The notes below the pieces were generated by a model, which saw only the letters and a program-made list of their open reading frames with translations, did not search any database and was not told the origin of the DNA. From Methanobrevibacter sp. (GTDB lineage: Archaea > Methanobacteriota > Methanobacteria > Methanobacteriales > Methanobacteriaceae), in contig JAGCLR010000304.1 in NCBI GenBank assembly GCA_017646885.1, positions 1 through 22,236 of the forward strand: a DNA stretch of 22,236 nt. Direction: 5' to 3'. The translations under genes and the position numbers were made by a program. Numbering within the stretch: the stretch's first letter is position 1; each line of letters begins with the position of its first letter. Of the stretch, positions 13,176 through 18,924 are shown in pieces.

Positions 13176-13399
13176 AGTCTTCTCCCGCATTTTGGACAAG
13201 TTGTTAATGTATCAGAACAACAAATTCCATTTGGTCCTTCCAAACAGAGCTTCTTATTCAATATGTAAACACGATAACCGAACTGATTTATGAGTGAAAC
13301 ACCCTTTTCGCATACAGGACATGACTGCTTCAGTTTCATTCCACTCGGTAAAATTTCGTGTTCTTCATCGTGAAGTGGATAATCGTAATTGTCAATCAT
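13172..13399 (-). CDS. Zinc-finger-like small protein
   Basis: 75 aa from the ATG at 13399 (ATGA overlap; AGGAG 8 nt upstream); an ATG at 13423 lies inside the previous gene and lacks an SD. Two CxxC knuckles, C27PVC30 and C68PKC71, plus C60-C61, suggest a zinc ribbon enclosing a strand region (YRVYILNKKLCLEG). Such small Zn proteins often bind nucleic acid or act as adapters. N-terminus is acidic. Confidence 0.82.
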   Translation of the reverse strand: MIDNYDYPLHDEEHEILPSGMKLKQSCPVCEKGVSLINQFGYRVYILNKKLCLEGPNGICCSDTLTTCPKCGRRL

Positions 13400-13734
13400 T
13401 TTTGTTCTCCTGAAATGGCACATTCACGAATGGCCTTAATAAATTCAGTTATGTTGTTTGAAATGTTACAATCATCACGATACTTACAATCACCCCTGAA
13501 CCAGTTATCTGCGTACTTGTTCACATAGATAGTTGCGTACTTACTTTTATCGTGCTGAGCAACCATCAGATATGGCATACCACTACCTGCGTGATAGAAA
13601 GTTACAGAATAACCAATTTCACCAGGAAATGAGTCACTCTTTACAACCATATAAGTACATTCGTATTTCTCAATGTACTTTCTAAATGCCTTCAAGATTT
13701 TTGGCATATAGTCAATCGTAGATGATGTAAGCAT
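13396..13734 (-). CDS. Hypothetical protein
   Basis: 112 aa. Helical start (YMPKILKAFRKYIEKY), then strands (TYMVVKSD, YSVTFYHAGSGMPYLMVAQ, YATIYVNKYADNWF) and a helical end. The order helix-strands-helix recalls family P nearby, but I see no residue-level match. SD AAGGAG right after the upstream stop, 6 nt before the ATG. Confidence 0.84.
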   Translation of the reverse strand: MLTSSTIDYMPKILKAFRKYIEKYECTYMVVKSDSFPGEIGYSVTFYHAGSGMPYLMVAQHDKSKYATIYVNKYADNWFRGDCKYRDDCNISNNITEFIKAIRECAISGEQK

Positions 13735-13744
13735 TTTGTTCTCC

Positions 13745-14074
13745 TTAGAAATCTTTGTTAAGTTCTTTTATTTTAATTTGTTCATAAAATTCTTTTAATT
13801 TCACATTCAATTCTACACAAGCTTTTTCCAGTCCATCAATGTCTACTTCTTTAGTATCTTTACATTTAATTTTAACTGGAAGATTAACTATTTTCAGTTC
13901 CGAACAAATTGTCGCTGTATTGTCTCCTGGTTCATACGCAGCAATGGCGACTGAAAATTTTGAATTTGGTAAATAAGCTACATACCAATCACCACCACCA
14001 GTCCATACTGCCACTTCTTTTTCTACTCGGAACCCGTGTTTAGTTAGAATTTCTGTAAAAATCGTTTCATTCAT
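13745..14074 (-). CDS. Orphan family P, copy 1
   Basis: 109 aa, paralogue of 12559..12909 (GGDWYVAYLPN, VAIAAYEPGDNTATIC, C-terminal helix KLKEFYEQIKIKEL). It ends N-K-D-F, the recurring tail, although here the next gene starts 10 nt further on with its own AAGGAG, so the tail no longer serves as an overlapping start. The ATG overlaps the membrane-protein gene before it by 8 nt. Confidence 0.85.
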   Translation of the reverse strand: MNETIFTEILTKHGFRVEKEVAVWTGGGDWYVAYLPNSKFSVAIAAYEPGDNTATICSELKIVNLPVKIKCKDTKEVDIDGLEKACVELNVKLKEFYEQIKIKELNKDF

Positions 14075-14258
14075 TTGGGAACAAATTAAGCTTGTTGTTT
14101 ACTCCTTCGGAAATGAAAGAACTTAGAACACCCCAAATAAAGAATGGAATAAGTCCGAAGTTTGTTTCCCACATCTTCTCAAGTAAAATCATTAAGAAAC
14201 ACCCAAGAAGGCAAATGGGGAGAGTTAAACAGAAATACTTCTTAATACCATTTTGCAT
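14067..14258 (-). CDS. Two-helix membrane protein beside family P copy 1
   Basis: 63 aa. Helix 1 CLTLPICLLGCFLMILL (9-26) and helix 2 GLIPFFIWGVLSSFI (about 36-50), with Trp/Asn between. SD GAGGAA 6 nt before the ATG. It stands in the same position before family P as the membrane gene 12909..13175, although the sequences are not clearly similar. Confidence 0.83.
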   Translation of the reverse strand: MQNGIKKYFCLTLPICLLGCFLMILLEKMWETNFGLIPFFIWGVLSSFISEGVNNKLNLFPNE

Positions 14259-14276
14259 TTTTATTCCTCGCTTTGT

Positions 14277-14651
14277 TTATTTCAATTTTTTCAAAATCTG
14301 TTCTTTAATTTCAAAATAATCTTTTGCTGCTCTCAAAGAATCTGTCCTGTAGTTAATGTATTTTTCAGCACATTCCAATGAAACAGTTGTAAAATCGTTA
14401 TTCACTACATTCTTCACACATTCCGGACGAGACTGGAGAATTTTATTATAAGTATTCTCAATTATTGTCGGTCGGTCAGGTGAAAGAAAAACAATCATAA
14501 AGCCAATTACGGCAAGCCCAATTCCGAGTAAACCATAAACACAGGCATTTCTTTCTTCATCCCAAGCTACCGAAAAAATAGCACTAATGAAACTAATAAT
14601 CGCACCTAAAAACAATGTAACCAGTAGAGCCAAATATAAAGTATATGTCAT
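14277..14651 (-). CDS. Two-helix membrane protein with PDR motif after helix 2
   Basis: 124 aa from the ATG at 14651, which has AAGGAG 7 nt upstream directly after the previous stop; a frame starting at 14714 lies within the upstream gene. Helices at 4-28 and 38-56 are followed by FLSPDRPTII and a soluble helical tail with C79 and C94. Same topology as 4408..4821, where LPDRQV follows helix 2. Confidence 0.85.
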   Translation of the reverse strand: MTYTLYLALLVTLFLGAIISFISAIFSVAWDEERNACVYGLLGIGLAVIGFMIVFLSPDRPTIIENTYNKILQSRPECVKNVVNNDFTTVSLECAEKYINYRTDSLRAAKDYFEIKEQILKKLK

Positions 14652-14661
14652 TTTTTGCTCC

Positions 14662-14844
14662 TTAGTAAATTTGGACCTGTTTATCACGTCCGTCAGTTGC
14701 GACCACAATTTCACACAGCGGACCTTCGTCTGAGTTTACTACAGGCCAATCCTGTGGGAGTTTCTGTAACATCGCAATCAAATCTGCGACTGTTGCGTTT
14801 TGTGGAATACCTGTTGTAATTTGTTGAGCCTTAAGCCAATCCAT
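14662..14844 (-). CDS. Small conserved-looking soluble protein
   Basis: 60 aa. ATVADLIAMLQKLPQDWPVV followed by EIVVATDGRDKQVQIY resembles a short motif common in phages: T-V-x-x-L-I-x-x-L-x-x-x-P-x-D, then strands. Those small proteins are uncharacterised; I would not name a role. AAGGAG lies 8 nt before the ATG, formed by the K-R-R codons that end the gene before it. Confidence 0.83.
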   Translation of the reverse strand: MDWLKAQQITTGIPQNATVADLIAMLQKLPQDWPVVNSDEGPLCEIVVATDGRDKQVQIY

Positions 14845-14848
14845 TTTG

Positions 14849-15172
14849 TTATCTCCTTTTGTATTTTTCCAATCTCTTAAACATTTCTGTCAGAGCACGT
14901 TCTACATATTTGGGCTTTTCAAAAATCAAATCATTTCTCAAATTTATATCTGAACCCCAGCACAAATCAAAAGCATTTTCATCAAAACCCAATTTACAAA
15001 CTCTCATTCTCGGGCAAGCCATTTTGTTTGTGCTTCTGTAATAAGTACAAACCCAGCCGTTATATGGGGTATTATATTTGTTCGTGTCAATATAAAATTC
15101 CACACAGGTATTGGCTTTATTTACAATTAAGCCAAACTTCTTTGCGATGGGAAGAAATGTATTTAAATCCAT
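14849..15172 (-). CDS. Hypothetical protein, first gene after a hairpin/promoter element
   Basis: 107 aa. Starts FLPIAKKFGLIVNK, has NGWVCTYYRSTNKMACPRMRVC in the middle, and a C-terminal helix ending EKYKRR. The opening helix-GF/GL-strand and the G-W-V-x-x-Y strand faintly recall family P (12559, 13745), but the match is too thin to assert. Five cysteines. AGAGGT SD 7 nt before the ATG; the leader from the promoter 15196-15224 is only about 17 nt. Confidence 0.84.
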   Translation of the reverse strand: MDLNTFLPIAKKFGLIVNKANTCVEFYIDTNKYNTPYNGWVCTYYRSTNKMACPRMRVCKLGFDENAFDLCWGSDINLRNDLIFEKPKYVERALTEMFKRLEKYKRR

Positions 15173-15195
15173 ATTGAAACCTCTTGTTTGTTAAT

Positions 15196-15224
15196 AATAT
15201 AGAAAAAATCTCATTGTTTGTCAA
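15196..15224 (-). promoter_or_regulatory. Sigma70-type promoter overlapping a hairpin
   Basis: Minus strand: TTGACA (15224-15219), 17 nt, TATATT (15201-15196); start predicted near 15189. The spacer ends in GATTTTTTC exactly as in the promoter at 6818-6846, and downstream both have an AGAGGT SD, so the two are likely copies of one element. Confidence 0.82.
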
Positions 15225-15234
15225 TGAGATTTTT
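15204..15234 (-). terminator. Intrinsic terminator-like hairpin nested in a promoter
   Basis: A 13-bp perfect stem, AAAAATCTCATTG / CAATGAGATTTTT, with a 5-nt loop and a minus-strand run of T after it. It follows the gene 15264..15488 by 30 nt and would end that transcript while presenting the -35 of the next. Confidence 0.7.
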
Positions 15235-15241
15235 AGAGAAG

Positions 15242-15263
15242 TTTGTAAAATTAAATTTACAAA
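15242..15263. repeat. Inverted repeat at gene end
   Basis: TTTGTAAA (15242-15249) and TTTACAAA (15256-15263) with a 6-nt spacer sit directly after the stop of the W/Y-rich gene. The same short repeat is found before the other hairpin/promoter element (6866-6883). Confidence 0.45.
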
Positions 15264-15488
15264 TTAGAAATCTTTATTAGCTTCGTCTAACTTTCTGTTA
15301 ATTTCGTCCTGCTTTTTGTAAAATTCTAGTTTACATTCTTTTTCAGGCATCCAATAAGGAGTTGCGAAATCATAAGCAGCCGCCATTGTGTCAAATGTTT
15401 CAGGAGCAACGGCCTGATAACCAATGTCATACCAGTAATAATGCCACCAAATAAACCACCATTGAGGTGCGTAAATTTTAGTTGTCAA
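15264..15488 (-). CDS. Trp/Tyr-rich small protein, start uncertain
   Basis: 74 aa if read from TTG at 15488. Residues 6-24 (YAPQWWFIWWHYYWYDIGY) hold six Trp and five Tyr, then an ordinary helical part ending N-K-D-F. The same frame stays open upstream to about 15551 and reads like protein (DGLTELKGRTGFIGHQ), yet has no ATG, GTG or TTG before 15488. So the true start may be non-canonical, or the gene may have lost its beginning. The 80-nt gap to the upstream gene holds nothing else I recognise. The aromatic stretch could sit at a membrane interface. Confidence 0.65.
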   Translation of the reverse strand: MTTKIYAPQWWFIWWHYYWYDIGYQAVAPETFDTMAAAYDFATPYWMPEKECKLEFYKKQDEINRKLDEANKDF

Positions 15489-15568
15489 CTGATGACCGAT
15501 GAATCCAGTTCGTCCTTTTAATTCGGTGAGTCCATCGCCAAAGAATAACTGTTATGTTGTCTATAATC

Positions 15569-15778
15569 TTAATCATCCTTTAGTTTTGAATTTATCTTGT
15601 ATTCTGCGACCATTTGTTTAAAGTCAGGAGAATCAAGTAACATATTGAACTGTCTAGCCAAATTGGTAAGGTTAGTAATCATTAAATCAGTTGCCACAAT
15701 TTCTTCAGGACTATCTGTATTATCTTTCAATAGTTGAAGTCTTTTAATTGTCGCAGTTAGTTCATCTATACAAATCAT
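15569..15778 (-). CDS. Small helical protein, own promoter
   Basis: 69 aa, almost wholly helical: ELTATIKRLQLLKD, then SPEEIVATDLMITNLTNLARQF, then DFKQMVAEYKI. May form a coiled coil. The ATG overlaps the phosphatase stop (ATGA) with SD AAGGA in the last codons of that gene, and a good promoter (15796-15824) gives a leader of about 11 nt, so it can be made alone or coupled. Confidence 0.83.
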   Translation of the reverse strand: MICIDELTATIKRLQLLKDNTDSPEEIVATDLMITNLTNLARQFNMLLDSPDFKQMVAEYKINSKLKDD

Positions 15779-16245
15779 ATATTGTCCTTTATTTTATTGT
15801 AAACAAATTCATTCATATTGTCAATGCCATAAACACAAGTGAATTTACAATCCAATAATTCACTCAATGCTTTGCCGACAGCTACACTTCTGCTTTTACC
15901 TGCCATACAGTGAATCATTAGTGTGTCCTTTTCCATATTGTCTAAGGCAAACTGTATAATTTCTTTAGCTGTGTAATCGTCAATTCCGTAAGCCATACCC
16001 CATCTGGTTTCAATTTCGGGTTGAATTACATCATCAAAGTCCACATTGAGAACATTCGGGTGGTTTCGTTTGAACCAATGAAAATCTTCTCTATGCTTGA
16101 AATCTCTCAAATAATTTTCTTTTATGTTCTTCTTACAACAAATAGAAATGAATGCTGTGTCAGATGGAATGTTCAAATCATTCCAGCCGTTCTGCTGCAT
16201 AAAATAATCAAACTTATATTTGGGGAGAATCTGTATCTTTTTCAT
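15775..16245 (-). CDS. Dual-specificity / tyrosine phosphatase-like protein
   Basis: 156 aa from the ATG at 16245; a longer frame from TTG at 16341 runs across the lipoprotein gene and is rejected. The active-site loop is complete: I-H-C113-M-A-G-K-S-R119-S, the Cys-x5-Arg signature. VDFDDV (68-73) offers D71 or D72 as the general-acid Asp. The helix after the loop, VAVGKALSELL, fits the fold. Length is right for a compact DSP. Cys attacks the phosphate and Arg binds it; the substrate could be phosphoprotein, RNA 5' triphosphate or a nucleotide. It follows a lipoprotein gene with one base between stop and start. Confidence 0.87.
   Translation of the reverse strand: MKKIQILPKYKFDYFMQQNGWNDLNIPSDTAFISICCKKNIKENYLRDFKHREDFHWFKRNHPNVLNVDFDDVIQPEIETRWGMAYGIDDYTAKEIIQFALDNMEKDTLMIHCMAGKSRSVAVGKALSELLDCKFTCVYGIDNMNEFVYNKIKDNI
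15796..15824 (-). promoter_or_regulatory. Sigma70-type promoter inside a gene end
   Basis: Minus strand: TTGACA (15824-15819), 17 nt, TACAAT (15801-15796), within the 3' end of the phosphatase gene; start predicted near 15789, just before the gene at 15778. Confidence 0.65.
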
Positions 16246-16246
16246 A

Positions 16247-16393
16247 TTAGTACACCTTGTATTGGCTATCACCACAAACAATAGTAGAATCGCCAGTACT
16301 TGAACACTCTGGCGCAGTTGTAGTGCTATCATTACAACCAATCAACATAAGTAAAAACACGCTTATGAGCAAAGTCCTGGCAATTACTGACAT
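16247..16393 (-). CDS. Small predicted lipoprotein
   Basis: 48 aa. MSVIARTLLI starts a signal peptide with one Arg, a hydrophobic core to residue 16 and a lipobox L17-I-G-C20 for signal peptidase II. Residue +2 is Asn, not Asp, so sorting to an outer membrane is allowed by the enterobacterial rule. The mature part is 29 residues, Thr/Ser-rich, with C30 and C40 that could form a disulphide. SD GGAG 7 nt before the ATG. Phage lipoproteins of this size include outer-membrane spanins and superinfection-exclusion proteins (Cor/Llp type); no inner-membrane spanin partner is visible, so I lean to exclusion or envelope change, weakly. Confidence 0.82.
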   Translation of the reverse strand: MSVIARTLLISVFLLMLIGCNDSTTTAPECSSTGDSTIVCGDSQYKVY

Positions 16394-16394
16394 C

Positions 16395-16826
16395 CTATTT
16401 CTCCAAAGATTTGTAAATTTCGTTTAACATTTTAATGTCATCTTTATCACGCAAACTATTATTACCCTTATACACAGTTGTAATAATCTTTGTGCCTGGC
16501 TTAATCGTAATGACAAGCGGCAAATGACCCAAAATATGTTTAATCTGTTGGTTCGTTAAACCCTGAAAGCATTCATCTGGAATATGGCTAATGTCTAGCA
16601 GGACTTGATTTCCAATGAGTTTACCATACTTAAAAGCAAGGTTCAAATCTCTGTAAATTATTCGTCTTTCTTTCATTCGTGTTCTACAATGTTCAGTCAA
16701 CACATAATGATGATAATTTCGGTCAAACAGTTCTTTTTCTTTTAACCAATCGGACTGTAGAAATTTCGCATTGAAAGGATTTAAATAATTAAGTAGGCCT
16801 TTAAAAATGTCAATGAGTTTTCGCAT
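16395..16826 (-). CDS. DUF4258-like protein
   Basis: 143 aa. Residues 40-125 match the DUF4258 plan: LTEHCRTRMKERRIIYRDL (basic T-x-H-x-x-x-R-M-x-x-R), a helix with the FKYGK turn, then strands LPLVITIKPGTKIITTVYKG. In this family the His and Arg residues cluster as in the small RNase-toxin fold of BrnT/RelE-like proteins, and some members sit next to antitoxins. No clear antitoxin is adjacent, so a toxin role is unproven. SD GGTGGAAAG right before the ATG, inside the end of the upstream gene (17-nt overlap). Confidence 0.7.
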   Translation of the reverse strand: MRKLIDIFKGLLNYLNPFNAKFLQSDWLKEKELFDRNYHHYVLTEHCRTRMKERRIIYRDLNLAFKYGKLIGNQVLLDISHIPDECFQGLTNQQIKHILGHLPLVITIKPGTKIITTVYKGNNSLRDKDDIKMLNEIYKSLEK

Positions 16827-17064
16827 CTTTCCACCTCAAAAAATCTTGTTCAAATTCAGATGTGAGTTTCTTAATTTCTGTGTAATCTTCCTTCAAATTG
16901 TCGCTGCCGTTGTTCATACTAATTAACAACTTCAAGTAATCGTAACACATATTCAACTTGGTTTTATGGTATCTTTTCAGAGTATCTTCTTCTGTTTCTT
17001 CAATCTTACGCTTGATTTCAAAGTTCTTCATTTTATCCATAAACTCAATGGTCTGCTTTTTCAT
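16810..17064 (-). CDS. Small charged helical protein
   Basis: 84 aa, about 40 percent charged. Long helices: IEFMDKMKNFEIKRKIEETEEDTLKRYHKTKL, split by MNNGSDN, then EDYTEIKKLTSEFEQDFLRW. Probable coiled coil or helical hairpin. SD AAGGA before the ATG; 20-nt overlap with the gene before it. Confidence 0.8.
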   Translation of the reverse strand: MKKQTIEFMDKMKNFEIKRKIEETEEDTLKRYHKTKLNMCYDYLKLLISMNNGSDNLKEDYTEIKKLTSEFEQDFLRWKDAKTH

Positions 17065-17293
17065 ATAAGTCCTTACTATTCATAAAGTTCAAAAACACCA
17101 GGTTCGCCAAGACATCGTAATCAAAACCAAGGTCAATAAGCTGATTTAGATTTACTCTGTAATAACAAATTTCTTCATAGCCTTCTTTCCAGACAGAAAC
17201 TTCATTTGCGTTCACATCGTAAGCTAAATAAGCGTCATTCTCCTTATACTTTCTTGCCGATTTCTTTATTGTTTCCCATAAATCTGCTATCAT
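17045..17293 (-). CDS. Hypothetical protein
   Basis: 82 aa from the ATG at 17293 (MIADLWETIKK) with GGGAAAG upstream; a TTG at 17305 is the alternative. Strands AYLAYDVNANEVSVWKEG and EICYYRVNLNQ, then a helix LGFDYDVLANLVFLN. The first 50 nt also encode the end of the upstream gene in another frame, an unusually long overlap here. Confidence 0.75.
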   Translation of the reverse strand: MIADLWETIKKSARKYKENDAYLAYDVNANEVSVWKEGYEEICYYRVNLNQLIDLGFDYDVLANLVFLNFMNSKDLYEKADH

Positions 17294-17606
17294 TTGCTTT
17301 CCCAAATTCTAACTGATAAACACCAGGGTATTTATCGTTTTGTCCTAATCTCTTTAAAATATAATTAAATTTTTTGGCTCTGGCAACCAAAACATTCATC
17401 ATATCTATACATAGGTTTTCATTGTTCACCAGACTAACATTGTTATACAGTTCGTTAATTTGGTTCATAGCAACTGGGATAATCGTATCTTCAAATTCTT
17501 TTTCTTCAGCAAGAGCTTGCATATCTCTCGTTTTACCAAGAACATCTGCGCTCATACTAACAAAATCATTTTCATTTGAAACAAATTTAACTTCTAGAAC
17601 TATCAT
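17244..17606 (-). CDS. Hypothetical protein
   Basis: 120 aa. N-terminal strand MIVLEVKFVS, then helices (FVSMSADVLGKTRDMQALAEEKE, IIPVAMNQINELYNNV, CIDMMNVLVARAKKFNYILKRL) and a polar tail. Possibly a helical bundle. GGTAGAAG SD; 20-nt overlap with the preceding gene. Its last 50 nt are shared with the next gene. Confidence 0.8.
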   Translation of the reverse strand: MIVLEVKFVSNENDFVSMSADVLGKTRDMQALAEEKEFEDTIIPVAMNQINELYNNVSLVNNENLCIDMMNVLVARAKKFNYILKRLGQNDKYPGVYQLEFGKANDSRFMGNNKEIGKKV

Positions 17607-17784
17607 TATCTTCTACCGGTAATACTGTATATCCATATTTTCCACACATATCTTCAGCAAATCTAGCCGCAATAACTGCGTCATCCCAAGTACGAGTGTC
17701 TTTTGTAATTTCATTATCAAAGCCACCACCAACTCTCGGATATGCTGGACCCATCGGAAAATCAAATTTAATTGTGTATCTCAT
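17587..17784 (-). CDS. Small hypothetical protein
   Basis: 65 aa. Strand MRYTIKFDF, a Gly-rich loop AYPRVGGGFDN, helix TWDDAVIAARFAEDMCGKYG and strand YTVLPVED. This compact alpha/beta plan is seen in many tiny phage proteins of unknown role. ATGA overlap with the membrane-protein gene before it. Confidence 0.82.
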   Translation of the reverse strand: MRYTIKFDFPMGPAYPRVGGGFDNEITKDTRTWDDAVIAARFAEDMCGKYGYTVLPVEDNDSSRS

Positions 17785-17951
17785 TTTTCACTTGCCCATA
17801 CAGAAAGTTTAACAAATCCAAATAAAAGGACGGAGTAAATTAGAAAACCCCACCATTCCAAAGGAATGCTGAACAAAAATGTGAATAAAGCCAAGCTCAA
17901 TACACAGGTTAAATACTCACCGATAATTTTTGCTACTTTATCCACATTCAT
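17781..17951 (-). CDS. Small two-helix membrane protein
   Basis: 56 aa. MNVDKVAKIIGE is followed by hydrophobic residues 13-29 (YLTCVLSLALFTFLFSI), a PLEWW turn, a second helix (GFLIYSVLLFGFVKL) and the end WASEK. Stop overlaps the next start (ATGA) and the start follows the previous stop after one base (TAATATG). SD weak, so coupling is likely. Confidence 0.8.
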   Translation of the reverse strand: MNVDKVAKIIGEYLTCVLSLALFTFLFSIPLEWWGFLIYSVLLFGFVKLSVWASEK

Positions 17952-17952
17952 A

Positions 17953-18111
17953 TTATGCTACCATCAATCGTTCAATGTAATCATCAAGTTCACTCTTGGT
18001 CATCCCGGTGTCCTTTGAGAGGTCCGAAAGATGTTTACGCAGATAGTCCTTAATCTGTTCTGCGACCTTTTCGTCCTTACCGAGCATCATTTCCAAATCA
18101 TCTTGAGTCAT
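17953..18111 (-). CDS. Small acidic helical protein
   Basis: 52 aa: TQDDLEMMLGKDEKVAEQIKD then YLRKHLSDLSKDTG, then MTKSELDDYIERLMVA. Helical throughout; G+C is higher than in its neighbours (codons GTC, CTC, ACC, GGG), hinting at a different origin or high expression. AAGGAG with 8-nt spacing directly after the preceding gene. Confidence 0.8.
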   Translation of the reverse strand: MTQDDLEMMLGKDEKVAEQIKDYLRKHLSDLSKDTGMTKSELDDYIERLMVA

Positions 18112-18122
18112 ATTTTTTCTCC

Positions 18123-18329
18123 TTAATAATGAGTGTGTTTACAACAATAATCTGCAGTACTTGCACCAATCGGTATCACAACTGCCAAAGCAATTAAAAC
18201 TCCAATCGGACCAAATAAAGCACCACATATAAATGGTAGGGTTATACAAAAGCCAAATCCAAATGTAGGAATGCAGTATTTAATTGAACCTTTTAAAATT
18301 TCCACAAATGCGTTTTTAAGTATCTTCAT
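18123..18329 (-). CDS. Small membrane protein
   Basis: 68 aa. Basic N-terminus (KILKNAFVEILKGSIKY), then two close hydrophobic segments (TFGFGFCITLPFICGALFG and IGVLIALAVVIPIGA), ending with STADYCCKHTHY, a Cys/His cluster that could bind metal. The SD GGTGG is written in the codons W-W-stop of the gene before it, TAATATG junction. Confidence 0.83.
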   Translation of the reverse strand: MKILKNAFVEILKGSIKYCIPTFGFGFCITLPFICGALFGPIGVLIALAVVIPIGASTADYCCKHTHY

Positions 18330-18330
18330 A

Positions 18331-18714
18331 TTACCACCATAAATCGTGAAAGTATTTTGAAAAATGTTTTAGTGCCTTATTGACCTTTGCGAACTTTTCG
18401 TTTCTGGCGTTAAGGTCCTGTTCAAATTCCCAATCATCTTTAGTGCAGTGCAGTTCAAAACCTTCAATCATTTCGTCAAGGATTTTGTTCCACTTCTTTT
18501 CTGTTAGACGGGACGGAAAACCATTTTCACATTCCTTAAATGCCTTCAAACGAGGAACAAGAAATTTGGCAATCGTTATATCCAAATTCCAGGTTTCGGA
18601 ATCGTCAAAACCTCTTGTCATTCTCTGTTCTTTGTATTTCTTCGCACGTTCGTCCTGTTCTTCAGGTTTAACGAGCGAAAAATTTACATTTTCTCTGCCG
18701 AGTAAATCTTCCAT
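18331..18714 (-). CDS. Conserved phage-type protein (GFDDSETWNLD family)
   Basis: 127 aa. RGFDDSETWNLDITIAKFLVPRLKAFKE followed by GFPSRLTEKKWNKILDEMIEGFEL is a pattern I recognise from uncharacterised proteins of several large phages: D-x-W-N-L-D, helix, G-x-P, L-T-x-x-x-W-x-x-I-L-D-x-M. Function unknown. Mainly helical. Its lead position after the promoter about 18750 and the SD AAAGGA make good expression likely. The family match is from memory. Confidence 0.82.
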   Translation of the reverse strand: MEDLLGRENVNFSLVKPEEQDERAKKYKEQRMTRGFDDSETWNLDITIAKFLVPRLKAFKECENGFPSRLTEKKWNKILDEMIEGFELHCTKDDWEFEQDLNARNEKFAKVNKALKHFSKYFHDLWW

Positions 18715-18736
18715 ATAGTTCCTTTCTTTTTTATTT

Positions 18737-18764
18737 AATATAGTAAATTTCGTGAGAAAAACAA
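18737..18764 (-). promoter_or_regulatory. Probable promoter
   Basis: Minus strand: TTGTTT (18764-18759), 16 nt, TATATT (18742-18737). The -10 is the same as in the strong promoters; the -35 and spacing are weaker. It lies in a 72-bp gap with no convincing terminator hairpin. Confidence 0.55.
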
Positions 18765-18786
18765 TAGATTTTTTGTAAGTTTTTAA

Positions 18787-18924
18787 TTATTCGTCATCAT
18801 CAGAACTTATAAAAATGCTACAGATTAAGTCAATAACCATAATCACCAAACAAACTGGCAACATTAGTATTGTCATTAGAACTGTGAAAAACAACATAAA
18901 CAAATTACACAAGAAATTAACCAT
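18787..18924 (-). CDS. Membrane miniprotein with acidic tail
   Basis: 45 aa: MVNFLCNLFM then an unbroken hydrophobic stretch to residue 39 (FFTVLMTILMLPVCLVIMVI, then DLICSIFI), ending S-S-D-D-D-E. One long or two short helices. The ATG overlaps the CoaE-like gene stop by 8 nt and has AAGGT upstream. Last gene of its run. Confidence 0.75.
   Translation of the reverse strand: MVNFLCNLFMLFFTVLMTILMLPVCLVIMVIDLICSIFISSDDDE

Noticed and set aside
16246..16341. N-terminal extension of the phosphatase from TTG at 16341
   Set aside because: The hydrophobic extension is the lipoprotein gene read in the wrong frame; the ATG at 16245 gives a normal DSP length and fits the TAA-T-ATG junction.
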